From: CAZDCZ01 sp964504155
GTDB taxonomy: Bacteria > Bacteroidota > Bacteroidia > Bacteroidales > UBA12077
NCBI GenBank assembly: GCA_964504155.1
Contig: CAZDCZ010000053.1
Location: forward strand, 1-22,710
Reading direction: 5' to 3'
Length of the DNA stretch: 22,710 bases
The first letter of the stretch is position 1. Every line of letters starts with the position of its first letter. The position numbers and the translations under genes are program-made. This document shows, piece after piece, positions 6,994-13,923 of this stretch. The notes beneath the pieces were generated by a model. That model searched no databases and was not told the DNA's origin. It saw nothing but the letters and a program-made list of their open reading frames with translations.

Positions 6994-9003
6994 TTATTCA
7001 AAAATATTATTAATAATATCGTCATCGGCAAAATTTGGCAAAGTAACCTTTAAACTAGGAGTACGTTCCATTTCTCTTTTAATAGTGAAAATAGCACCTT
7101 CGTTTCGTGCCCAACTTCTACGAGTAAGACCATTATTAACATCCCAATGCAACATCATTTTTAATCGTCTATCGGCATCGGCACTACCATCGAGCACCAT
7201 TCCAAAACCACCATTAATAACTTCTCCCCATCCTACTCCTCCGCCATTGTGGATAGAAACCCAAGTAGCACCACGGAAAGAATCGCCAATAACATTCTGA
7301 ATTGCCATATCGGCAGTAAATTTAGAACCATCGTAGATATTCGATGTTTCTCTAAATGGGGAATCTGTTCCCGATACATCGTGATGATCGCGACCAAGAA
7401 CAACCGGAGCCGATAATCGACCTTCTTTTACTGCATTATTAAATGCTTCGGCAATTTTAATTCTTCCTTCGACATCGGCATATAATATTCTAGCCTGAGA
7501 ACCAACAACAAGTTTATTCTTTTTTGCTTCGCTAATCCAATGAATATTATCTTGCATCTGCTGAGTAATTTCTTTTGGTGCAGTTTTAGATATTTCTTCT
7601 AGCACTTCCATAGCTATTTTGTCGGTAAGATCAAGGTCTTCGGGCTTAGAAGAAGTACATACCCAACGGAATGGACCAAATCCATAATCGAAACACATAG
7701 GACCCATAATATCCTGAACATACGATGGATACTTAAAATCTCCGTTTTCTTTCATAATATCGGCACCTGCTCTGCTCGACTCCAACAAAAATGCATTTCC
7801 ATAATCAAAGAAATACATGCCTTTATCAGTAAGTTTATTTATTGCCACAACCTGACGGCGTAATGATTCCTGAACCTTTTCTTTAAATTTCTCAGGGTTT
7901 TCAGCCATCATAATATTCGATTCTTCATAACTTAATCCTGACGGATAATAACCACCTGCCCATGGATTATGAAGTGACGTTTGGTCTGACCCAAGCTCAA
8001 TGTACATATCTTCTTCTACAAATTTCTCCCACAAATCGATGATATTACCTTGATATGCAAGAGAGACAGCTTCTTTATCGGCTTTTGCTCTTTTTATTCG
8101 TGCAATAAGTTCGTCGAGATTTTCGTACACCTCATCTACCCAATTTTGCGAATGACGCATTTCTACAGCTTTAGGATTAATCTCTGCAATAACGCCAATT
8201 GCACCTGCAATAACAGACGCTTTAGCCTGAGCCCCCGACATCCCGCCTAATCCTGATGTTACAAATAATTTTCCGCCAAGACTAGGGTTTTCTTTATCTA
8301 TCATACGACCGGCATTAAGAACAGTAATAGTTGTTCCGTGCACAATTCCCTGAGGACCGATATACATAAACGATCCTGCTGTCATCTGACCATATTGCGA
8401 AACACCTAAGGCATTAAATTTTTCGTAATCGTCTTTACTCGAATAATTTGGTATTACCATACCATTAGTAACAATAACTCGTGGAGCATCTTTATGCGAT
8501 GGAAAAACTCCTGTTGGATGACCTGAATTTAACACTAGAGTTTGTTCATCAGTCATTTCGGAAAGATATTTCATTGTAAGAAGATATTGAGCCCAATTTT
8601 GGAATACTGAACCATTACCTCCATAAGTAATTAACTCGTGAGGATGCTGAGCAACAGCATAATCGAGATTATTACTAAGCATTAGCATAATTGCTGCAGC
8701 TTGTTTCGATTTATGAGGATAATCGTTAATACTTCGTGCATAAATCTTATAATCGGGACGATATCGGTACATATAAATACGTCCATACTTTTCTAGCTCT
8801 TCGGAAAATTCTGTTGCTAATACTTTGTGATGTTTGGGATCGAAATATCTTAAAGCATTTCTCAAAGCTAATTTCTTTTCTTCTTTCGATAAGACATCTT
8901 TTCTCTTTGGAGCGTGATTAATATTTTTGTCGTATTCCTTTGCTTTTGGTAATTCATTAGGAATACCTTGCTTTATCGATTCTTTAAATTCGTTATTAAT
9001 CAT
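6994..9003 (-). CDS. hutU: Urocanate hydratase (urocanase), long form
   Basis: Urocanate hydratase (EC 4.2.1.49) converts urocanate to 4-imidazolone-5-propionate in histidine breakdown, in the cytoplasm, using tightly bound NAD+. The 669-aa length and the overall sequence fit the long type shared with animals, and not the roughly 555-aa Pseudomonas/Bacillus type. Visible landmarks are the NAD-binding glycine segment GLGGMSGAQAKA (from 251), GFGPFRWVC (near 442-450), GRDHHDVSGTDSPFRE, and HNGGGVGWGEVINGG (from 585). In GSQARILYAD the position that appears to match the reactive Cys of the Pseudomonas enzyme is Leu, as I recall for long forms generally. No hutH, hutI, hutG or ftcD gene lies in the window, so hutU stands alone, ended by its own terminator. 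The start is ATG at 9003 with no Shine-Dalgarno. The frame is complete and well conserved. Confidence 0.96.
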   Translation of the reverse strand: MINNEFKESIKQGIPNELPKAKEYDKNINHAPKRKDVLSKEEKKLALRNALRYFDPKHHKVLATEFSEELEKYGRIYMYRYRPDYKIYARSINDYPHKSKQAAAIMLMLSNNLDYAVAQHPHELITYGGNGSVFQNWAQYLLTMKYLSEMTDEQTLVLNSGHPTGVFPSHKDAPRVIVTNGMVIPNYSSKDDYEKFNALGVSQYGQMTAGSFMYIGPQGIVHGTTITVLNAGRMIDKENPSLGGKLFVTSGLGGMSGAQAKASVIAGAIGVIAEINPKAVEMRHSQNWVDEVYENLDELIARIKRAKADKEAVSLAYQGNIIDLWEKFVEEDMYIELGSDQTSLHNPWAGGYYPSGLSYEESNIMMAENPEKFKEKVQESLRRQVVAINKLTDKGMYFFDYGNAFLLESSRAGADIMKENGDFKYPSYVQDIMGPMCFDYGFGPFRWVCTSSKPEDLDLTDKIAMEVLEEISKTAPKEITQQMQDNIHWISEAKKNKLVVGSQARILYADVEGRIKIAEAFNNAVKEGRLSAPVVLGRDHHDVSGTDSPFRETSNIYDGSKFTADMAIQNVIGDSFRGATWVSIHNGGGVGWGEVINGGFGMVLDGSADADRRLKMMLHWDVNNGLTRRSWARNEGAIFTIKREMERTPSLKVTLPNFADDDIINNIFE

Positions 9004-9209
9004 AATATATGATATTTTTTAAAATTAAGATTTTTCTAAAAATAAGTTATTCATAAAGCTATGGATACCTTATCTTCATTCTATTCTTACCTAAATTATG
9101 ATGATGATTTGAAAAAAACATATTATTTTTATTTTTTACAAAATAACTAAATTATAAATGATAATCAAAGGGTAAAAATCGACTTCTAATATTTAATTAT
9201 CCAAACTTT

Positions 9210-9232
9210 ATGCAAAAATAGTATTTTTGCAT
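9210..9232. promoter_or_regulatory. Perfect palindrome carrying -7 promoter elements on both strands
   Basis: In the gap between the divergent hutU and lemA genes, ATGCAAAAAT (9210-9219) and ATTTTTGCAT (9223-9232) form a perfect 10-bp inverted repeat with a 3-base spacer. The symmetry creates TATTTTTG, an exact TAnnTTTG match, on the plus strand at 9222-9229 and on the minus strand at 9220-9213. Neither has an obvious TTG at the usual -33 distance. It could be a two-way promoter, a repressor site, or both. The plus-strand element would give lemA a leader of about 85 bases; on the other strand hutU would have about 200. The rest of 9004-9319 is AT-rich with nothing recognisable. Confidence 0.45.
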
Positions 9233-9319
9233 TTGTAAATTTTACATTTTTAACAATTTTTATCTTACATGTCTAATAATTTAATATTAACTTTGAATAA
9301 AATTTTAAAAATTGCAGTT

Positions 9320-9916
9320 ATGAAAATAAAAAAATCTTGGATAGTACTAATAGGTATTGCATTATTAATACTAGTAATGTATTCGTCGATAAAAGGAACA
9401 TATAACAAAATGGTTGGTTTCGATGAATCTGTAAAATCACATTGGTCGCAAGTAGAAAATGTTTATCAGCGTAGATCCGATTTAATTCCTAACCTTGTAA
9501 ATACTGTAAAAGGGTACGCTACCCACGAAAAAGAAACATTAACCGATGTTATCGAAGCACGTTCTAAAGCAACTTCTACAAGTATTAACGCCAACAATCT
9601 CTCACCAGCTGCCATGCAACAATTTCAGCAAGCTCAAAGTGGTTTAAGCTCCGCATTATCGAAATTAATGGTTGTAGTAGAAAAATATCCTGATTTAAAA
9701 GCAAATCAGAATTTCTTAGAATTACAAGCTCAACTAGAAGGAACAGAAAACAGGATAGCTGTTGAACGACGCAAATTCAACCAATCGGTACAGCTTTACA
9801 ATACTTTTATAAAGCAGTTCCCTAAAAATATATATGCTAATATGTTCGATTTCGATGAAAAAGCATATTTCGAAGCCGAAGAAAAAGCTAAGGAAGTACC
9901 AAAAGTAGAATTTTAA
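9320..9916 (+). CDS. lemA: LemA family membrane protein
   Basis: This is a LemA family protein of 198 aa: a short cytoplasmic or leader end MKIKKSW, one transmembrane segment (about residues 7-23), then a long helical domain. The family signature HWSQVENVYQRRSDLIPNLV is at 41-60, followed by VKGYATHEKETLTDVIEAR and a second conserved block with NRIAVERRKFNQSVQLYN. The frame is open up to an ATG at 9269, but I chose the ATG at 9320 because it gives the short lysine-rich start before the membrane helix that is normal for LemA. The extra 17 residues (MSNNLILTLNKILKIAV) are atypical. Function is unknown; the domain is a helical bundle thought to face the cell exterior or periplasm. It heads an operon with two TPM-domain genes, 39 and 46 bases apart, a widespread arrangement. 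Confidence 0.92.
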   Translation: MKIKKSWIVLIGIALLILVMYSSIKGTYNKMVGFDESVKSHWSQVENVYQRRSDLIPNLVNTVKGYATHEKETLTDVIEARSKATSTSINANNLSPAAMQQFQQAQSGLSSALSKLMVVVEKYPDLKANQNFLELQAQLEGTENRIAVERRKFNQSVQLYNTFIKQFPKNIYANMFDFDEKAYFEAEEKAKEVPKVEF

Positions 9917-9955
9917 TATTTTATACATTATTTTTAAAATCAGGGAAACTATATA

Positions 9956-10396
9956 ATGAAAACATCAGAAATTCTTACAGAAAAAGAAAAGACCCAAATT
10001 ACAGAAGCAATTAAAAAAGCCGAATTAAATACTTCAGGAGAAATACGTGTTCATATTGAATTGAAATGCAAGAATGATGTACTAGACAGAGCTACTTACA
10101 TTTTCGAGAAATTATCGATGCACAAAACGAATTTACGAAATGGCGTTTTGTTTTATCTTGCTATAAACGATAAAAAATTTGCAATTCTAGGCGATGCAGG
10201 AATAAATGCTGTAACACATGAAAAATTTTGGGACGAAATAAAAGACAAAGTATTAAGCCATTTGAAAAAATCAGAATTTGCCGAAGGTTTATCTATTGGA
10301 ATTAAAATGGCAGGAGATGCTCTGAAAGAACATTTCCCATATCAAAAAGATGATATTAATGAATTATCTGACGATATTTCGTTTGGGGATAAATAA
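9956..10396 (+). CDS. Small TPM-domain protein (soluble)
   Basis: The 146-aa protein consists essentially of one TPM domain (PF04536; name from TLP18.3, Psb32 and MOLO-1). Visible features are the start LTEKEKTQITEAIKKAE, then SGEIRVHIELKC, a central NGVLFYLAINDKKFAILGDAGI, and a C-terminal helix with FAEGLSIGIKMAGDALKEHFP. It has no signal peptide and no membrane helix, so it is predicted to be cytoplasmic, unlike the next gene's product. TPM domains in plants have been linked to acid phosphatase activity and photosystem repair; the bacterial role is not settled. It lies 39 bases after lemA and 46 bases before the larger TPM gene, so the three form one operon. Two TPM genes of different topology side by side is the usual Bacteroidota arrangement. 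Confidence 0.88.
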   Translation: MKTSEILTEKEKTQITEAIKKAELNTSGEIRVHIELKCKNDVLDRATYIFEKLSMHKTNLRNGVLFYLAINDKKFAILGDAGINAVTHEKFWDEIKDKVLSHLKKSEFAEGLSIGIKMAGDALKEHFPYQKDDINELSDDISFGDK

Positions 10397-10442
10397 ATAT
10401 TATTAAATCATAGATATAAACAAGAGAATAATATATAAACAG

Positions 10443-11276
10443 ATGAAAAAGTTTCGAAAAAATTACAATAGTAGAAAGAATATTTCTCAAATTTTAATTT
10501 TACTATTTCTTTTCTTTGTGAGTTTTCAGAGTTTCGGAGATGAACTTCCCGACCCTTTAACACCACCGAGAATTGTTAATTCGTATGTAAAATTCCTGAG
10601 TAAAACAGAAGAACAACAACTCGAACAAAAATTGCGAAGATTTAATGCTCAAGAATCAACACAAATTTCGATTGCAATAATCGACGATTTACAAGGATAC
10701 GATAAGTCAGATTATGCTTATCGATTAGCAGAAAAATGGGGAATTGGACAAGAAGGAAAAGATAATGGGGTATTAATTTTAGTAAAAACTAAAACATCCG
10801 ACTCAAAAGGGGAAGTTTTTATTGCTACAGGATATGGATTAGAATCGGTAATTCCTGATGCAATTGCTAAAAGAATTGTTGAAAAGGAGATTCTTCCAAA
10901 TTTCAGAAAAGGATTATATTATAATGGGCTTACTCAAGCTACCAATACACTTATTAATCTCTCGACAGGTAAATTTACTGCCGATGAATATATTAAGGCA
11001 ACAGGAAGTTCTAAAGCTCCATTTCCAATAAGCATTCTTTTTATTTTTATAATAATATTTAGTGTTTTTGGTAGAGTAAACGGTGCAAGAAGACACTCCG
11101 TAGGACATAACATACCTTTTTGGGTAGCATTAACAATGATGGGTTCTTCAAGAGGATTTGGAGGAGGTGGATTTAACAATTTCTCATCAGGTTCCGGAAG
11201 TTTCGGTGGAGGCAGCAGTTTTGGCGGCTTCGGTGGCGGAAGTTTTGGCGGCGGAGGTGCCGGTGGCAGTTGGTAA
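10443..11276 (+). CDS. Membrane TPM-domain protein with glycine-rich tail (YgcG-like)
   Basis: The 277-aa protein has a signal peptide (about residues 1-32), a TPM domain (about 43-178), one transmembrane helix (about 194-209), and a glycine/serine/phenylalanine-rich tail from 236 to the end (SFGGGSSFGGFGGGSF and similar). The TPM signature YRLAEKWGIGQEGKDNGVLI is at 93-112 and GYGLESVIPDAIAKRIV at 130-146. This is the YgcG/DUF2207-linked design: an extracytoplasmic TPM domain tethered to the membrane, with a low-complexity tail on the other side. It is the last gene of the LemA operon and is followed by an inverted-repeat region and a shared terminator. Role unknown; involvement in envelope maintenance is commonly assumed. 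The tail gives a GC-rich 3' end (bases about 11150-11275) that reflects Gly codons and not foreign DNA. Confidence 0.9.
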   Translation: MKKFRKNYNSRKNISQILILLFLFFVSFQSFGDELPDPLTPPRIVNSYVKFLSKTEEQQLEQKLRRFNAQESTQISIAIIDDLQGYDKSDYAYRLAEKWGIGQEGKDNGVLILVKTKTSDSKGEVFIATGYGLESVIPDAIAKRIVEKEILPNFRKGLYYNGLTQATNTLINLSTGKFTADEYIKATGSSKAPFPISILFIFIIIFSVFGRVNGARRHSVGHNIPFWVALTMMGSSRGFGGGGFNNFSSGSGSFGGGSSFGGFGGGSFGGGGAGGSW

Positions 11277-11365
11277 AATTTTAACTCGCATTATTCATAC
11301 AAAAGTGCTTGTTAATTTATTGAAAACTTTTTTACCATCGCAGACACACTAATCTGGACACTACC

Positions 11366-11461
11366 TAATCCGATTTAGAAACACCCAAATTTTGGAGTCT
11401 TAAAAACTCCAAATTTGCTAGTATTTCTTAATAGCTAAAAATTCGTGATTTTTTCGGATTA
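11366..11461. repeat. Nested inverted repeats, possible miniature element
   Basis: An outer pair TAATCCGA (11366-11373) and TCGGATTA (11454-11461) encloses an inner near-perfect pair with core TTGGAGT (ending 11398) and ACTCCAA (from 11406), which differ by one extra T. The inner loop is TAAAA-like and there is no clear T-run after it, so it is not a standard terminator. The whole lies between convergent genes, just before the bidirectional terminator at 11475-11502. A small non-coding element with terminal inverted repeats is possible; chance structure in AT-rich DNA cannot be excluded. Confidence 0.3.
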
Positions 11462-11474
11462 ACTTACAAAAAAC

Positions 11475-11502
11475 AAAAAACCTTTCAATTGAAAGGTTTT
11501 TT
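11475..11502. terminator. Bidirectional terminator between convergent operons
   Basis: A perfect 12-bp inverted repeat, AAAAAACCTTTC (11475-11486) and GAAAGGTTTTTT (11491-11502), with loop AATT. A T-run follows on the plus strand and another on the minus strand. It can therefore end both the LemA/TPM operon and the zinc-ribbon operon, whose stop codon is 8 bases away. Confidence 0.88.
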
Positions 11503-11509
11503 TGTTTGC

Positions 11510-12286
11510 TTAAAATAGTAATTTTATTTCATCTTTCATATCAGAATCTACAAATATTCTACCACAGTATTCGCATACAATAATTTTTTTTCTAGTACGA
11601 ACATCCAACTGTCGTTGAGGAGGAATTTTATTAAAACAACCACCACAAGCATCACGCTGAACAGCAACTACAGCAAGACCATTTCGTGCATTCTTTCTAA
11701 GTTTTTCGTAAGCATTAAGTAATCGTGGTTCGATTTTTTTCTTAATACTATCAGATTTTTTTAATAAAGTATCTTCATCTTTTTGTGTTCCTGAAATAAT
11801 TTTATCTAACTCTTGTTTTTTTGCATATAAGTCAATTTTTCTATCATCCAAGATAGTTTTCGCTTCATCAATACTGCTAGTTTTTACAGTAATTTTTTCA
11901 GAATATTCTTTCATTCTTTTTTGACTTAACTCAATCTCTAATGTTTGAAATTCTATTTCCTTTGAAAGAGAATCGTACTCTCTGTTATTTCTTACATTAT
12001 CTTGTTGCTTTTTATATTTAGCAATTAATACTTCAGATTCTTTGATTTTGTTTTTTCTATTTAAGATAGATGCTTCCAGTTCTTTAATATCATCATCATA
12101 TTTATTAACTCTGGTTTCTAATCCGGCTATTTCATCTTCCAAATCTTCCACTTCTAATGGGAGTTCACCTCTTAGCACTACTATCTTATCAATTTTAGAA
12201 TCAACAATTTGTAATTCATATAATGCTTTTAATTTCTCTTCAACAGACAAATCAGAATTCCCTGTCTTTTTCTTTACATTAGCCAT
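11510..12286 (-). CDS. Coiled-coil protein with C-terminal C4 zinc ribbon
   Basis: The 258-aa protein matches the zf-RING_7 type (C4-type zinc ribbon) family, relatives of Helicobacter HP0958/FlgZ. Residues about 15-195 are a long charged helical hairpin, with LEDEIAGLETRVNKYDDDIKELE and a returning helix around KELDKIISGTQKDEDTLLKK. The zinc site is formed by Cys214-x2-Cys217 (ACGGC) and Cys238-x2-Cys241 (CEYC), separated by the conserved PPQRQLDVR segment. All four ligands are present. Members bind nucleic acid or act as adaptors; the precise role in Bacteroidota is not known. The start ATG lies 2 bases after the Nif3 stop, so they are co-transcribed. The protein is cytoplasmic, with no signal or membrane segment. 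Confidence 0.92.
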   Translation of the reverse strand: MANVKKKTGNSDLSVEEKLKALYELQIVDSKIDKIVVLRGELPLEVEDLEDEIAGLETRVNKYDDDIKELEASILNRKNKIKESEVLIAKYKKQQDNVRNNREYDSLSKEIEFQTLEIELSQKRMKEYSEKITVKTSSIDEAKTILDDRKIDLYAKKQELDKIISGTQKDEDTLLKKSDSIKKKIEPRLLNAYEKLRKNARNGLAVVAVQRDACGGCFNKIPPQRQLDVRTRKKIIVCEYCGRIFVDSDMKDEIKLLF

Positions 12287-12288
12287 AT

Positions 12289-13383
12289 TTATAAATAATT
12301 TATCGGATTTGAATTTATTTCAGTTAAACGAACTGCAAATTTAGGGAATTTTTTTATAAGTAAATCAAAAATTAAATCTTTTGTAACTTGTTCGCTTTCA
12401 AAATGCCCAATATCGGCAATTACAATTTTATTCTCGGCATCGAAAAACTGATGATATTTAAAATCAGCAGAAATAAAGATATCAGCATTTTCGGCAATAG
12501 CTTTGCTTAATAAAAAACTGCCGGAACCACCACACACTGCAACTTTCTTTATTGGTTTATTTAATAATTTTGTGTATCGAATACCTTTAGCCGAAAACGT
12601 TTTTTTTATTTTATTTAAGAATTCAAGCTCATCAATAGAAGTTTCAAGCTCGCCAATCATTCCTATTCCAATTTGTTGATTTTTATTTTTTATTTGATAT
12701 ATATCGTAAGCAACTTCTTCGTATGGATGTGCATTTATTAATGTACTAATAACATTATTTATTAAATGTTCGAGAACAATAATTTCTACTCTTGTTTCTT
12801 TTTCTGTATGTAATTTTCCTTTTTCTCCAACAAATGGATTTGTATTCTCTCTAGCTTTAAAAGTTCCTTCACCAAGTAAGTTATAACTACAATTACTATA
12901 ATTCCCAATATTTCCTGCTCCAGTTTTAAAAATAGCATTTCGCGTACTTTGAGCAAAATCAACAGGCACGAAATACACTAATTTATATAGCTTATCGGAG
13001 ATAGGTGAAAGAATTTTAACATTCTCTAAATTTAACCATTCACAAATTTTAGCATTTACTCCACCTAGAATATTATCGAGATTTGTATGACTTGAATATA
13101 TTGCAATATTATTTTTTATTGCTTTAATAATTATTCTCTCGATATAATTTTCTCCGTTAATCTTTTTTAATCCTGAAAAAATTATTGGGTGATGAGAAAT
13201 TATTAAATCAATATTTTTTTCTATTGCTTCATTAAGAATTTCTTCAGTAACATCAACAGTAACTAGAACAGAATTAATCTCAGTATTTTTATTACCAACA
13301 ATTAATCCTGCATTATCATACGATTCTTGATAATTTAATGGAGCAACTGTTTCAAGATAATTAGTTATATCTTTAATTTTCAT
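12289..13383 (-). CDS. Nif3-family dinuclear metal-centre protein (DUF34/YqfO type)
   Basis: The 364-aa protein belongs to the Nif3/DUF34 family, hexameric proteins with a dinuclear metal site. Metal ligands are visible: His64-His65 in LIISHHPIIFSGL, Asp103 after SSHTNLDN, and His327 with Glu331 in ADIGHFESEQ. At 364 aa it is longer than E. coli YbgI (about 247) because of a middle insertion (about residues 130-235), the YqfO/PII-like domain containing the NAHPYEEVAYDIY motif. The N-terminal region has SYDNAGLIVGN, also typical. Suggested activities include GTP cyclohydrolase I type 2 and metal or nucleotide salvage; none is proven for this type. It is co-transcribed with the zinc-ribbon gene, a pairing I recall as common in Bacteroidota. 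Confidence 0.95.
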   Translation of the reverse strand: MKIKDITNYLETVAPLNYQESYDNAGLIVGNKNTEINSVLVTVDVTEEILNEAIEKNIDLIISHHPIIFSGLKKINGENYIERIIIKAIKNNIAIYSSHTNLDNILGGVNAKICEWLNLENVKILSPISDKLYKLVYFVPVDFAQSTRNAIFKTGAGNIGNYSNCSYNLLGEGTFKARENTNPFVGEKGKLHTEKETRVEIIVLEHLINNVISTLINAHPYEEVAYDIYQIKNKNQQIGIGMIGELETSIDELEFLNKIKKTFSAKGIRYTKLLNKPIKKVAVCGGSGSFLLSKAIAENADIFISADFKYHQFFDAENKIVIADIGHFESEQVTKDLIFDLLIKKFPKFAVRLTEINSNPINYL

Positions 13384-13431
13384 GAATATATTTTTTTGAT
13401 TTGCATCAATAATAAATTAATATTATATATA

Positions 13432-13439
13432 CAAAACTA
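13432..13439 (-). promoter_or_regulatory. Candidate -7 element for the Nif3/zinc-ribbon operon
   Basis: The minus strand reads TAGTTTTG, an exact TAnnTTTG match, about 50 bases before the Nif3 ATG. No TTG is found at the proper upstream distance. The 141-base gap to the MerR gene supports a separate promoter here. Confidence 0.4.
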
Positions 13440-13476
13440 TTGAAATGTAAATCTCTGGAGCTAAGCTAATAATACA

Positions 13477-13506
13477 AGTATAAGAAAGTATAAGAAAATA
13501 TAATAA
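13477..13506. repeat. Short 10-bp tandem repeat (three copies)
   Basis: Two exact copies of AGTATAAGAA and one imperfect copy (AATATAATAA) run in tandem between the MerR and Nif3 genes. It is a short microsatellite-like run just upstream of the Nif3 promoter region. It has no clear function; length change between strains is possible. Confidence 0.55.
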
Positions 13507-13524
13507 ATTAATAGAAACAGGTAA

Positions 13525-13860
13525 TTAAAATTCTTCTCTGATTTCAATTAGGACAGATTTTATCTCATTTAGAGATTTTATAATCTTAAAATTATTAATT
13601 GTACCCTCTTTATTTTCTTTTATTTTCTTTTTAGCTCCTTTTAAGGTTAATCCAAGTTCTTTAACCAAATAATATATTATATTAAAATTTTCGATATCTT
13701 CTTTTACAAAAAAACGATTTCCTTTTTTATTTTTTTTAGGTTTAATAATATCAAATTCCTTTTCCCAATAACGAATAAGTGAAGTGTTAACATTAAATAA
13801 ATCTGCAACTTCACCAATACTATAATACAATTTTTCGACTTTTTTTTCTATATAAGGCAT
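13525..13860 (-). CDS. MerR-family transcriptional regulator
   Basis: This 111-aa protein is a compact MerR-type DNA-binding protein. The winged helix-turn-helix lies at residues 12-53: YYSIGEVADLFNVNTSLIRY, then WEKEFDIIKPKKNKKGNRFF, and FVKEDIENFNIIYYLVKELG. The rest is a short helical segment (KSLNEIKSVLIEIREEF) that probably gives the dimer coiled coil. No Cys-rich or ligand-binding domain follows, so it is not a classic metal-sensing MerR. It matches the small MerR proteins that, from memory, are found near M23 peptidase and alaS genes in Bacteroidota. It follows the PQQ-propeller gene by 63 bases on the same strand and so is probably the last gene of that operon. The ATG at 13860 places the helix-turn-helix at the expected distance. 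Target genes are unknown. Confidence 0.9.
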   Translation of the reverse strand: MPYIEKKVEKLYYSIGEVADLFNVNTSLIRYWEKEFDIIKPKKNKKGNRFFVKEDIENFNIIYYLVKELGLTLKGAKKKIKENKEGTINNFKIIKSLNEIKSVLIEIREEF

Positions 13861-13923
13861 CTGTTATATTATTATTATTTTAACTCTCGAATTTATGAAA
13901 TTTATATTTAACAATCAAACCAA

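Noticed and set aside
6989..8921. Plus-strand open frames antisense to hutU
   Set aside because: hutU is complete and conserved through all of them; the opposite frames have no recognisable domain.
9269..9319. Longer lemA start at 9269
   Set aside because: It would put a 17-residue hydrophobic extension before the usual lysine-rich LemA start; the ATG at 9320 matches family architecture. Not excluded experimentally.
11158..11352. Plus-strand frame overlapping the end of the glycine-rich TPM gene
   Set aside because: It is a frame-shifted reading of the Gly-rich codons (Val/Ala/Glu-rich result) and is not a protein with known features.
13477..13506. Iteron-type replication origin
   Set aside because: Only three short AT-rich copies, no DnaA-box cluster and no replication initiator gene nearby.
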